In this document: one piece after another, positions 27,501 through 37,500 of the stretch | Position numbering within the stretch: the stretch's first letter is position 1 | Layout of the letters: every line of letters begins with the position of its first letter | Origin: Bigelowiella natans CCMP2755 | Lineage: Eukaryota > Cercozoa > Chlorarachniophyceae | NCBI GenBank assembly: GCA_000320545.1 | Contig: ADNK01000968.1 | Location: 1-37,500 of the forward strand | DNA: 37,500 nt | Reading direction: 5' to 3' | Made by a program: the position numbers and the translations under genes | The notes under the pieces: model-generated | Database searches by the model: none | Seen by the model: only the letters and a program-made list of their open reading frames with translations | What the model was told of the DNA's origin: nothing

Positions 27501-30500
27501 ATTCTCCTTCAATGCTACTGTCAGAAAGCAAGCCCATTTTGATGCCGAATCAACCTTGAATGTCATTTCGGAGAGGCTTGGACAGAAGGATGTTTCTAGC
27601 TTTGCAACCCTGGTTTCCGGAGCAGCCTCGCTTCTCAAATCTGACCAGTCAACTACAAGCAGCAGTGCAAAGGAAACGCGAGCGACACTTGTGACGTCCA
27701 TTAAGTCGTTGACCGAGGTAGTGGAAGGGGAGGCCGATGTAAATAGCGCAGTGTCCACGCCGTTGGTTTTGGTAAGTTTAGCGACAGACTTCAACGATCC
27801 CAAAGAGCTGACAGAAGACACTAGGGCTACTGCTGCTGAGCTTATTCTCAACTTAACTCGAAGGTATTGCGAATGAATAGAAAAGCATGCGCTTGCATAC
27901 ACATACACACAGAAAAAAATATTTTATGGTACATCGCGCACACCAACCTGCGAAAACGATGGTGTTGACTCACCCTAATCTTCTTTTATTTGATTGTGCA
28001 CTTCTTCTTGCAGCCCGCTCAACAATTTTTCTCCGACTATCGTCGCGGCATCATTGTCCGGCCTTGGTAACTTGATTCGCTCCTCAGAGGCAACTCACAG
28101 CGAAACTGGCAGTCAAGGTGCTGAGCAGACCCAGTTTTCAACAGCGGTGACAGAGTCTATCACTGCCTTGGGATCAGGAATGGTGACTGAAGCGGTCGAG
28201 GGAGAAGAACCAAGGGAAGTAGGCATCGGTGGTATCACAATCGCTGCGCAAGCGCTATCGACATCAACGGTGAGGCTGTATGTGAGTTTTCCCTGCATGC
28301 GGAACGTGGTCAAATACATGTTTCAGGAGGGGGGAATCCGCATTTGTAGTGCAGCGTCTTCTGTGACTTACTTCCTTTGTGTCGCACTTTGGCTTTTTAG
28401 GTTGCTGGAAGCACTCTTTCCAGCAGTACTGGTTCTAGTATTGAGGTGCCTGCATCCCTTGAGCTCTCAGGTTCTGGTCCCGTACAATTGTCCTTGGCAA
28501 CGGTGCGTATGTTCCCAAAACCCATGCAGCCAGACAATCGCGCGTATCAGTTTGAACAAAATAAGAGGATGCCTGAATGGGGTGGGGAGGGTCGGAAAAA
28601 GTCGCAAACACATCTTTTCGTACACATACACACGCGCAGGCACACACGTGAATGCTTGCATACATACGCACGCGAATGTGTCCCACGCACATGTATTTTT
28701 GCCATGCACACATTGACAGCACTGCACGTCGCATGCAGGTGAGCTCGGAGTTGTATCCATCGGATCGCAACCAAAGCTCCAAAACAGTGCTGGTGACGAT
28801 ATCGCAAGCGGGGCAGGTCGTGCAGGATAACACCGCGGAAACGCCTTACAAAATCTCCATCCCAAGTACCGTGCTCGGAGTGGATGCGAGTCAAAACCCC
28901 TCGGATTTATTCAGTTGCGGATTCTGGAACGAACTGAATAAGACTTGGGACGGCCGCGGCCTCAAAGTTATCTCGGTCGTAAACGGTACAATTGGAGATG
29001 GAGGCTCAGTCGTCTGTGCCTCTCCACACCTCACCGCATTCTCATCGAACACAGAGTTTAAAATCAGTATCAACACATTCGACGAGGATGACATAAATGC
29101 AGATGCTTTCTCACTGAGTAAAAACCCAATCATGCTTTTTGGAACTTTGACTCTTGTCGGCCTCGCGCTGCTCCTCGGCGTTTCGGTATGGTTGGATCGA
29201 AATCGCTTCAAGTCTGCTAAAGCCACAGATACAAAGCACTTTTGGCTTCTTTCAAACCAAATGTACAACTTGCGATTTAAGTCAAGGACCTTCGGGCGTT
29301 GTTTTAGAAGAATGAAGTGGTCCATTCGTCAAAAACACCCCTGGCTCAGCATTGTCCTTCACCACAAGGGCGACCATCTGATATCCACCAAGCGGACAAT
29401 CGTTCTTTCTGTGTTGTTATTTAATTGCATGGGAGTGCTCGTACTGTTAATGGGCCAAGAACAGAGCCTGCCATTTCTCTCAGGAGCAGCGGCGGCAGCA
29501 GTTGTGTCTGCAATGTTTTCCTTCCCAGTTCCGTTCATCGTTGTCACTTTTTTCAATCGCCACATGCCATCAGTATTAAGGATCAAGCCTGATACTCTTC
29601 GGCCCCATTCTGTCGGTATTTTGGCAAAGGCATCAAACATGATCATGGATTCTCTCCTTGGAGATATTGAATTCCAGGAGGAGGAGGAGGAGAAAGAAGA
29701 AGAAGAGGAGGAAAACGAAAAGCGCAAAAGCAAGTCTCAACATGGTCCCGATTTGCCCTGGGAGCGAAATTCATCTCATCAAGGAATTAAGGGCACCATC
29801 GAGCTCACGGAAAGAGCACCGAATAATGAAGTCGAAGTAGAACCGAAAAGTAGGGGAACGTCCAAGGGAGGGATTTCCGACATAGAACGCAAAATTATGC
29901 AAACTCGTGCACTTCAGTCTGTTGCCGAGAAGCGTAGAGACTCTTCTACTCTCTCATCTACGTTTGGCGACCTTGACGTTGAAGTTGAATCTCAGAGTGT
30001 GGTTCTAGGAACGAAAGATTCGAAATCCACCCGGAGACCAAGATCTGCAAAAAGCAAAGTTGGTGCCAAGTTCGATCATATCCTTCCCGACATTGGGGAG
30101 ACTAGGCCTGGGATGATTATTGGCGAGAATTCAACCGAAATAACAGCTAGAAACCTTCAGGTTTACGATATGTCTGGATCCTTGGTCGATCTGAGCGCAC
30201 ATCAAGTTAATGCCCAGAAGCCAGGGCAGGACGATGGGAAAGAGGGTGGGTCAAAGAATGGATGCTGCAGTTCCGGAAGCGACCCCAACCTTAGCGCAAG
30301 TGACCTTACTGTCGGGGATATCATTGCCATATTTTTTTCCATCATATTTGTGTGTGGATGCTGGTTCATTATCGTTGTGCTTTCTGCGAAGTTGTCCGCG
30401 GAGGGTGAGAGGGCCTGGTTGCCAGAGACACTAACCACATTCGCGATCGATTTCGTATCGCGGGTTTTTGTTATCGTAATCATCGAAACCATTTTCTTCG

Positions 30501-31842
30501 CGCCGTTCTGTACCGAAGATATCACGAAGGAGGTCGAGATCAAGGTTAGATGATGGATGAGTATCTTCATTTGTTCTTCCCATGTTTTAGGATTTTTCTT
30601 TTAGGTTGCGGAAGATTACGTGTGGCTCGATAAAGTTGATGAAATTGAAGTGGATCGTTCATTGCGTGTGATCTCGATGACGAGAGCTGCGGCACGGAAA
30701 GGGATCCCAATGGGGTGCAAGGTATTTCTTGCATTCATTCTGAGAAATAGATGCATCTTTTTTTTTTAACCAAAGGTGTGGCCTTGTGTTTGGCGCAGAT
30801 ATGAAGCAGGTGGTGTATACATATGAAGCAAATGTGTATGATATTTTTGCAGGTTGACGCGGTCAACTCGAAAGTTGTAACTACAAAAAAGAGGTTCTTA
30901 GAACTGGTGACGGCTGCCATTGAGTCCCAAAAATCAGGGTGCGAGCTTACCATCCTCGTTCCAAGCGCTCAGTCCCAAGTTTTCACAGTGAAAGTTTCAG
31001 TGACCAATCCTGGCCTCCAAATAGATGAAACAATGCACGTAAGCTCCATTGAAGAGGGGGGAGATGCGGAGAAGAAAGGTGTGCAAGTGGGATGGAAACT
31101 CGTCAAGATCGGCCATTCAGTCGTACAAACGTTTGAGAAGTTGCAAGCTCTTTTGCACCACGTAAAACGAGAGAAAAAGCAGGTCAAGATGATGTTTCGA
31201 AAGGTTGACCAGAAACGGCATGCCCAAGCTAGAGAGAAACACAACAGAAACCAGAGTAGTTGCTACAGTTTCAGCGAAATGAATCAAAGTATTTCGACAT
31301 CATTCAAGGCTCCACTCGCATCTTCACAAAAAATGAATAAGAGCCTTTCGAAATTTACAACGCCTCGTTCGCACCGAACTATCCCCAGCACAATAGTGGA
31401 ATTGCCTGCGATAGAGCAAGTAGGAGTAAATACTTCAAACTTGGCCTCCTCTCAATCTCATACATCAGCAAGTAGAGAATCCGACGGGAAATTTACTGAT
31501 GCCGATTCTAATTTGGGTTCATCAGGCGAATTAAAATCAGTAGGTATGTTCAGAAGTAGCAACAATTCCTTTCATAGTCGAACGATCTCAGAACAAACGG
31601 GAGATCGGGTTGATATCTCTACGGAGAGGCGGTCACGCAATGTCGATCCTAGTTCTCGTCACCGTGAATCTTCTCCTGCAAGACGAAGAAGGCGCAGAGA
31701 GAGGGGTGCTCGTGAGGCGAGCCCACAGACTTCTCGAAACAGATCTCGCACCAATTCTCGTAATAATTCAGAAGAATACGACCACCGGTCGCAAACCATA
31801 AACGCTGCTAATATTTTTGGATATAGCAACGCTCGGTTGTAG
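21561..31842 (+). CDS. Polycystin-1-like receptor: LamG-like x3, Ser/Pro stalk, REJ, GPS, 5 TM, 2 PDZ-like
   Basis: Exons: 21561-21623, 21699-22544, 22623-23411 (end inferred), 23545-25128, 25251-25695, 25788-26200, 26290-26409, 26518-27863, 28014-28269, 28401-28502, 28739-30544, 30605-30721, 30853-31842; about 2,958 residues. Exon 1 is a signal peptide (MLLLLFFLARVEVVIG). Exons 2, 3 and 4 each start with a LamG/ConA-like domain (LWLKADDLDGSNGSSVTYWGD to NRSLDDSEMATV), followed by SPS/APS repeats; in exon 4 these form a long mucin-like stalk to 25128. Then an REJ-like region (GPQSVGICGDVRIAV, VSFQWSY; again SYSWAWVC), a GPS (CGFWNELNKTW ... CASPHLTAFS, predicted cleavage between Leu2086 and Thr2087), TM1 at about 2118, TM2-3 with the preceding HPWLSIV (about 2207-2262), a charged cytosolic loop, TM4-5 (about 2510-2577), two PDZ-like folds and an Arg/Ser-rich tail. 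No PLAT domain or channel pore is seen. Likely a surface adhesion or signalling receptor. Confidence 0.85.
22565..23486 (+). repeat. 922-bp tandem duplication, copy A
   Basis: Starts inside the intron before exon 3 and ends inside its Ser/Pro-coding sequence. By direct reading it is identical to 23487-24408. It encodes the second LamG-like domain. The first domain (21699 onward) is a much older, diverged relative. Confidence 0.92.
23487..24408 (+). repeat. 922-bp tandem duplication, copy B
   Basis: Copy of 22565-23486 at exactly 922-bp offset with no difference noticed. The copied intron 3' end (TAG at 23544) is kept, but the original 5' donor (GTCTTT at 22545) lies outside the unit, so the A/B junction has no cognate donor. 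The nearest in-phase GT is 23412 (AGC|GTATCT). Confidence 0.92.
24255..25128 (+). repeat. Ser/Pro/Thr-rich degenerate repeat stalk (coding)
   Basis: About 290 residues of SPSxSPT, SAPSxxPS and TPTSxPS units with tetrapeptide rhythm. It resembles heavily O-glycosylated wall or adhesion stalks in algae. The DNA is degenerate at third positions, so selection on the protein rather than replication slippage explains most of it. Confidence 0.85.
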
Positions 31843-32952
31843 TTTAATCGTTGGTAGTTCCTCAGATTAGATTCCTGTTGTGTACCATCGAGAAGAACCA
31901 TGCTAGCATTCGAGTTCGAAATGAACAACTCGCAAAATGGAATTGTCGGTCTCACGCAATCCCTTCTAATCAAATTGTCCACAGGCCTGCTTCATGCAAG
32001 CTTTCTTGCAATTCAACGCCTTACGTTCATTTTTCATCATCGTGACAGATCACAGGGCAAATACATGTCCAAATTCGCGGCAGACACAAATGGTTGCTGT
32101 GAGGCAGGATCTGCCACATGACATCTAACATGCTAGAATTTGACGTTAGTCGAAGTTTGCAGCAAGCGCATGCCGGAGCGAAATCAGATAGCAACAGGCA
32201 TTGATGCTTTGTCTTTGTGCTTGATCATCGATGTGATCGTATCGCACATCGTATTTTCCATCATCGTGTGCACATCTTGTCACGCGACAATTTTGCACAT
32301 CGACATGCAACTTCCCATAGTGCTGCATGCATTGCTCATTGACTAGTTGATGCAACTCCAGTACAATCACCGTTACGTTCCGCTCAAAATGGATAACGTT
32401 GATCATTGTGTTTAGTGCGTGACGGGTTCATGTTTTCACGTAGTGCTTCCCCAATGAAAGCCCTCATCAATGCAAAATGTTCTGAAATCCGATCCCGATT
32501 CGTCGCTATGCAGCGTGCTGATGAGGGGTGGTCACACTTGGCTCGAAAAGGACGCATGAGCAGAGAACGTGGCAACGCAATGTGATCGCGCAAATTATGT
32601 TTTCACGGAGAAAAGTGGCGCCGCAAAATTGCAGCGCTTGTCACATTTTGAATAGTGCAAGCTCATTTGAGAACGCAGCCTGGTCCCTTTCAAAAGAGCC
32701 AGGTCTGACCTCTATTGCTGCTCTCTTATTGATCGCGCACAATGCACATCTAGACATTCGTAGCAGGCAAAACCTTGATTTTGTCCAAAAATGAGATTTT
32801 AGTGAGCTATGTTCAGCAGCTAACAATTAGTATGCAAAGCTACTTTCCCATAGCGATGACTCTACTGGTGAAAAAGGCTGTTTTTTTCAATGCTGCACAC
32901 CATGGCATGCATATTATCTAAATGCATATGCGATTGGAGGTCTTGCTTTGCT
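31843..32952. other. Convergent intergenic region, about 1.1 kb
   Basis: No supported gene. Contains ATGCTAGAAT at 32130 and dense GATCATCGATG, CGTATCGCACATCG and similar words at 32190-32300. The 3' UTRs of the receptor and the two-TM gene probably flank it. Confidence 0.55.
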
Positions 32953-34870
32953 TCAACGTTCCTTAGTGCCTTTGATTCGCATCATGATCCGCGAAAGACA
33001 GTCCAATGAGAGGCCTACGAATAGTATTGCGACTCCAGCTATTGCGATCTTCACTCCTTGATCCTGCGTGCACAATATGTACAAATTTTCAGAGAAATAT
33101 GATCCGAAGCCATGATGAGGAGCCTAAATTTACCTGACGAGGCGTGAGTTCGTATTGATGAAACGACAACAGCAACTCTGGCACTGGAGTGTCGGCCGTT
33201 CGTTTTCTGGACTCTCCAGAAGATTCTTTGATTTGAACCGCGACATTGCGAAGCTGTGGGTTATATTAAAAGACTGTTATTTTCCAAAATGCGTTCTGTC
33301 TATCAGCAAAGGGGGATTGCACGTTTTTACCACAATTTCTAAGTCATCCACAGGCATGCTGATCCTTGCCTTTGCATCACTATTATCTGTGTTCAAAGTA
33401 GCCTTAGTGTCCGGAGAGGCTACTGCTGCGGCGGCATCATCTCTACTCGTTGAAGATAGCGAGAATACACTTTGAGTAACTGCGAGCTCAGACATTGTGC
33501 TTGATAAACGGTGCGTGCAGCCAGATGGATTGCTGCACATTTTTCTTGCCGCTGGCGATTCTCCGTAGTTATCTTCTCCTTCTGGGCTTGGAAGGTAGAC
33601 AAGAACTTGTGTGCCCTTCACTCCAAGACGGCGAGGGATCCCAGCTGTGCGTGGACCATCTACTCCTGATATATATATATTACTAAATGTATTCATTATA
33701 TACAGTATAATCTCAAAAAAGAGAGAAGGTCGCAGATACTATTTAAATGTACAACTCATGAAAATACCCCGAGAGCTGTCGAATTTGATTGACGATGTCG
33801 CCTTTACTTCGCCTTGTGAGAGGAGCTCGAAAGAAAGTACCATTGAAACTACAAGCAAACAAATTAATGTTAAACATCACTCCGCAGCAAGTGACCAAAT
33901 ATTTTGATTTATGAAAGACTTGCACACATTGCAGTTTTTCGGGGAAGGCCAAACGAGGTACGTAATGTATGGAATCGAAGAGAAATCCCTCCCGCAACTT
34001 TGCTCGGAATTCGCCCCCGACGGTTGGAATTGATGACTTCTCTGTCGCAGTGATAGCGTGGCAGGGAGTATTTGAGAGAATGTACATCGAGGACCCCCTT
34101 TGTCCATCACAAAAGTGAAGGGGGAGGGCGACAAAGGGTAAGGGCGTCGGAACAAATTCCATCCGCAAAGTAACCTGGGCGGTGGACAAGAATATCAGGT
34201 ATACCCTACCATTATCACTACAGCTACTCCTACAACTACTACTACTACTACTTAAAAAAAAAAAAAAATAATAATAATAATAATACGTGCGACTCTATTA
34301 ATTGAAGAGTCATACCCCAGGTATTATCAGAGAGATTCCAAGGGCCAGAAGTAGCCACACTGAAATTGTAAATCTGTCTAACCCTGTCCATATCCTGCAA
34401 ATGCCGCAGCATCCGCCTACTTTTGGTTGCCCTCTCCTCGATGTTTTGCCATTGGACTTCGGTCTTGATGCCCACCCAGTCTCTTGCAAGGCTCCTCCCT
34501 CTTCTTCGATTGATAATTTTTCTAGATACTCAGGATTCAGGCTCTCAGTCTCTCCTGATGTGAAAAAATGGCGATGATATCATCATCGTCGTCGTCAGTC
34601 ATCAATGTCGTCTTTCTCAGCTGTTTCGATTATTCGTAGCTGCACACTTACCATCAGAGTCATCATCGCCCCAATAATCATCCTTGGGTGCCCGCATGCT
34701 CTCGTGAATTCCCTCCTCGGGTGTGTGAGCATAAGGCCCTAACTCCTCATCAGCCCAACGGGCGACATCATTGGCCAAGAACGGCGGTTGGGGATGCTCT
34801 CTCCTCCCTGGATCTGATCTGTTTGAGAAAGTGAATGTTCCCTCGGTTTCTCTCTCTCTCAGGGCACGAT
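32953..34870 (-). CDS. Two-TM membrane protein of unknown function
   Basis: Exons (descending): about 34870-34652, 34554-34316, 34174-33928, 33848-33768, 33665-33331, 33253-33134, 33063-32953; every junction keeps phase. The acidic N-terminus (DDYWGDDDSDGETES) is followed by a Cys-containing linker (VGGCCGICRIW), TM1 (FTISVWLLLALGISLIIPG), and a large loop with beta-like strands (FVPTPLPFVALPLHF, LQFSMVLSFELLSQGEV, GTQVLVYLPSPEGED). TM2 (VKIAIAGVAILFVGLSL) lies near the C-terminus, ending MRIKGTKER, whose basic ending resembles a retrieval or cytosolic tail. The layout (N-terminal TM, big lumenal domain, C-terminal TM) is shared by several unrelated families and I cannot assign one. The 5' end is unresolved: the first in-frame ATG is 34697, but the frame is open to an acceptor-like site at 34870 and beyond. 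Opposite in direction to UFD2. Confidence 0.72.
34244..34284. repeat. CTA run, A tract and TAA run in intron
   Basis: CTA units, a poly-A tract and ATA/TAA units in the intron between 34174 and 34316 of the two-TM gene. Confidence 0.75.
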
Positions 34871-35192
34871 CTGGCAAATATTTCACCAGTAATTAACGTA
34901 ACACAAATTAGAAAACTGCAGGCCTCCTTGTGAATTTCAGCGCTGATGTTCTAGGAGAACAGCAATAGAAGGACGAAAAACATTGGATAAATTACCTAAA
35001 ATTCCTCCCCTTTTTATAAACCCGTGGACGTTTGAGCGGAAGTTAGTAGGAAGAAATTTCCTTGTTTCCTGAAGGTGAATTACATCATTGGATGGTGATA
35101 AATTAATTCGTCACTCGGTACATGTAGTCCAAAATAAAAGGAGAAGAAGAAGAAGAAGAAGAAGAAGAGGAAGTTCGCTGTTCATTTTTTCA

Positions 35193-35193
<1 letters not shown>

Positions 35194-35277
<84 letters not shown>
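35194..35277. repeat. GTT/CAA microsatellite, 28 units
   Basis: A pure 84-bp tract, flanked by purine-rich GAA tracts on both sides. Confidence 0.95.
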
Positions 35278-35358
35278 CGAAAACAGAACGACATGCAGAA
35301 GGACGGACAGACGGACGACAACCAGGATTCCTCGTGCGAGCTGTGCGACCATTAAGGA

Positions 35359-35406
35359 AGGAGGAGGAGGAGAAGAAGAAGAAGAAGAAGAAGAAGAAGA
35401 AGAAGA
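35359..35406. repeat. GAG/GAA microsatellite
   Basis: A pure purine run of about 16 trinucleotide units upstream of UFD2. Confidence 0.88.
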
Positions 35407-35578
35407 ACAAGGAGGGGGAGGCACACAGCAGCACACAGCGGATAGGACCAGAGAGACGGAGAAAGCAGAAACCAACCACCGATCTCAGTAGCAGGAAGTA
35501 AGTAGGAGCAGCACGAACAGAAGGAAAGGAAGAACTCACTCACTGCTCGATTGTTGCCGACCCCGCACAGTACTCAGC

Positions 35579-37106
35579 ATGCTGGCCGCAAGGTTTCCTA
35601 CTTCCCTGCCCGAGTGGGAGAATCACGTTTTCTCTGCTGTCCTCTCTGTTACCCTCGATTTGAAGGAAGAGAGTGGCTCTCATCATCATGCCGTCGCAGA
35701 TAGTTCAGACCCGCTCGCAGGCAAATGCAAGAGGGTTCTCCTTAAAGAGATGGCAACTGAGTGTGAGGAAGCGGGCGAGAAAGCTCTGTTAACTTCTGAC
35801 AGCATTGACGCCGCAATCATTGAGAGACTGAATCTCCCTTTCCCTAACAACGACACAGCATTTGGCTACCTAGCACGATCCTATATCAGAATCGAGGATT
35901 GGAAGAAGAAGGCAGCTGCTGCCAATGCATCATCTGGAGACAAAGAAGCAGCCGAAAGCCACGAGAAAAGCCTCGAAACTCTGCGAAAGAGCGTGTTGTC
36001 TTATGCGGGACTCGTGCTGCTGCCCACAGACATGCTAGAGGAGAAGCAGCATCAGCGCTGCCAGCGCCAGGCCTTTCGCTTGCTCTCACAAGTTCCTGGC
36101 TCTCCAGAGGGCCTTCCTCAGAGATTCTTAGCGGCAATGGTGGCAGAGATGGACAAGGAAACCCTGCCTGACGCGTTCGACCCTCTTATAGTATTTTGCA
36201 TTGCCAACCCTCGCAACATCAGCCTGAATAACTGCAGCAGCCCGCTTATGTTCCTACAGAATATTACAAGGGTGAAGGGTCTTGCTGCCGTCGTCGTTAA
36301 CCACCCACAGTTCAATCCCAAGGTGTTGTAGGAGTAGAAGAAGAAGAAGATGATGATGATGATGATGATGAGTATGTAATCCAGGAATCATAATAAACAC
36401 CACGGTATGTTCGTTATATGCGTAGTAGTAATTGTAGTAGTAAAGCACGTTGGGGGTCCATAAACACGCACACTCCCAACAAACTATGTTGTTAGTAGAA
36501 AACCTGGATCAAAATATCCTCCTCCTTATATTTCGTATGTGCGCCGTAAATACCTGCAACCGTAGCGGATGAAATCATCGATGTACACCTAGAGTTGTCT
36601 CATAATTCTTCGATTTTTAGGGAGTCACGAACGGGATGCAGCTCCAAATGGCCATGATACTCGGCCCATACCTCGGCCTTACCACCAATGGCAAAGATCC
36701 CAGATTCAGCGATAATCCACACCAGCGCTCACAAGCCGTCACTGAAATGCGAAACAAAATCGCAGCCCTGCAGGAATCAATTGTGCGTGATCCTCCTATG
36801 ATTGTATTATTAGATTTTTGGGGATGATATTTTGGGCCTTCTACTGCTGATTGACTTTCGAAGAGAAAGAGAGAGTGAAGGCTGCTCGTGTGGATGTTTA
36901 ATAATGACCTGTGTGTCCTCGTAACGCCTCCATATAAGTTTGTTTATTCGACGATGGCACCATGAGTTTGCTTGTGTTTCCGAAAAAAAAAAAAGGCAAC
37001 GATACTGTTTAATATGCTGCGCTCGGGCTCTGAGGTGCAGGAAGCTGTTTTACGCTGGATCTCCAAAATTCTAAGGCAGCAGCAGACAACATCATCGCAT
37101 ACGCAA

Positions 37107-37149
<43 letters not shown>

Positions 37150-37500
37150 TTATATTGTGTGTGTGTGTGTGGCGCTCATATGTGCGAGTGCATATTGATG
37201 AAAAAGGCTCTACATCACCGTATACGACGACTAACGACCTGCATATCCATCATCGCAGATTGAACTCGGAGCGGCGCAAGATGCACTTCGACCCGGTGAA
37301 GGTTTCTTCGCTTGGGTTCTTTGTTAACTTAGGTGCTGTAATGCTCACGAACTCGATGCCCTTTATTGTGTCAAAGAAAGACCGAGTCAAGAGCGTCAAT
37401 CCCAGTGCGTTGGCTCATTCATGCATGCCTGCGTTTAATTATTAATGTTAGACCCGGGGAGGGGGGGAGGTTAGCAGGAAGAATTGGCAAGACTGTTGCA
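35579..37500 (+). CDS. Ubiquitin conjugation factor E4 (UFD2/UBE4 family), 3' end beyond window
   Basis: E4 enzymes extend ubiquitin chains and work with Cdc48/p97 in protein degradation. Exons: 35579-36322, 36621-36782, 36996-37075, 37259-37404, then an intron running off the edge. The start ATG gives MLAARFPTSLPEWENHVF. UFD2-core landmarks: SPLMFLQNITRVKGLAAVV, NGMQLQMAMILGPYLGLTTNG, RSQAVTEMRNKIAALQESI, FNMLRSGSEVQEAVLRWISK and ERRKMHFDPVKVSSLGFFVN, in the family order (loss of the last parts and of the U-box is due to the window edge). The intron 37076-37258 appears to be GC-AG: joining CTA AG to A TTG gives ISKILRLNSERRKM, the expected ungapped family length. The intron carries an AT microsatellite and, in one frame, no stop. 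The acceptor before 36996 follows a poly-A run instead of pyrimidines. Confidence 0.9.
37109..37142. repeat. AT microsatellite in UFD2 intron
   Basis: About 17 AT units inside the proposed GC-AG intron; a frame through it encodes Tyr-Ile repeats but is probably not protein. Confidence 0.85.

Larger units (their letters stand above)
34871..35578. promoter_or_regulatory. Divergent promoter region with three trinucleotide repeats
   Basis: About 700 bp between the two-TM gene and UFD2. Holds GAA (35143-35168), TTG (35194-35277) and GAG/GAA (35359-35406) tracts, then CACAGCAGCACACAGC and purine-rich sequence up to the UFD2 ATG, probably 5' UTR. Homopolymer-coding open frames here are repeat artefacts. 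An upstream UFD2 or two-TM exon could lie in this gap but none is supported. Confidence 0.45.

Noticed and set aside
32953-34870. TMEM231-like ciliary transition-zone protein
   Set aside because: Only the two-TM layout is similar; no conserved sequence motif could be matched.
35088-35543. Open frames encoding poly-Cys, poly-Leu, poly-Gln, poly-Ser on both strands
   Set aside because: They are translations of GTT, GAA and GAG microsatellites with no non-repeat coding sequence around them.

Overview
This is a protein-coding stretch of a nuclear genome from a flagellated unicellular eukaryote. The evidence is spliced genes with canonical GT-AG introns (often 55-130 bp, longer in the IFT80 gene), no operon-like spacing, and long microsatellites. 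Two genes mark a motile cilium: IFT80 (intraflagellar transport) and CFAP91 (radial-spoke base). A polycystin-like receptor with Ser/Pro-rich SPS/APS stalks is a style common in algal and other protist secretomes (stramenopiles, cryptophytes, chlorarachniophytes). I cannot name the organism from sequence alone.

Layout. 1-1056 (-) is a Sec14-like CRAL-TRIO lipid-transfer protein, cut by the left edge. 1396-3255 (+) is an acidic protein of unknown function. 4261-5590 (-) is a LUC7-like splicing protein that has lost most zinc ligands. 5868-11727 (+) is IFT80 in 21 exons. 12694-13590 (-) is a single-exon secreted Cys-rich protein. 15217-17487 (-) is an acyltransferase-3 membrane protein with an embedded ubiquitin-like segment. 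17911-20289 (+) is CFAP91. 21561-31842 (+) is a giant LamG-mucin-REJ-GPS-TM-PDZ polycystin-like receptor with a very recent 922-bp internal tandem duplication. 32953-34870 (-) is a two-TM protein of unknown function. 35579 to the right edge (+) is the ubiquitin ligase E4 (UFD2 family), without its U-box, which must lie beyond the window.

Gene order is strikingly paired. Four head-to-head pairs share short promoter gaps: Sec14/acidic protein, LUC7/IFT80, acyltransferase/CFAP91 and two-TM/UFD2. The three convergent gaps (3256-4260, 11728-12693, 31843-32952) are each about 1 kb. The longer non-coding gaps share a word vocabulary (GCATCGCA/TGCGATGC, TGCTAGAAT, GCTAGC repeats) that the genes do not obviously use.

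Exon models were built by hand from splice sites, reading phase and recalled family patterns. The IFT80, CFAP91, LUC7 and acyltransferase models each sum to a whole number of codons. The weak points are the 5' ends of the acyltransferase and two-TM genes, one Sec14 intron, and the junction between receptor exons 3 and 4.
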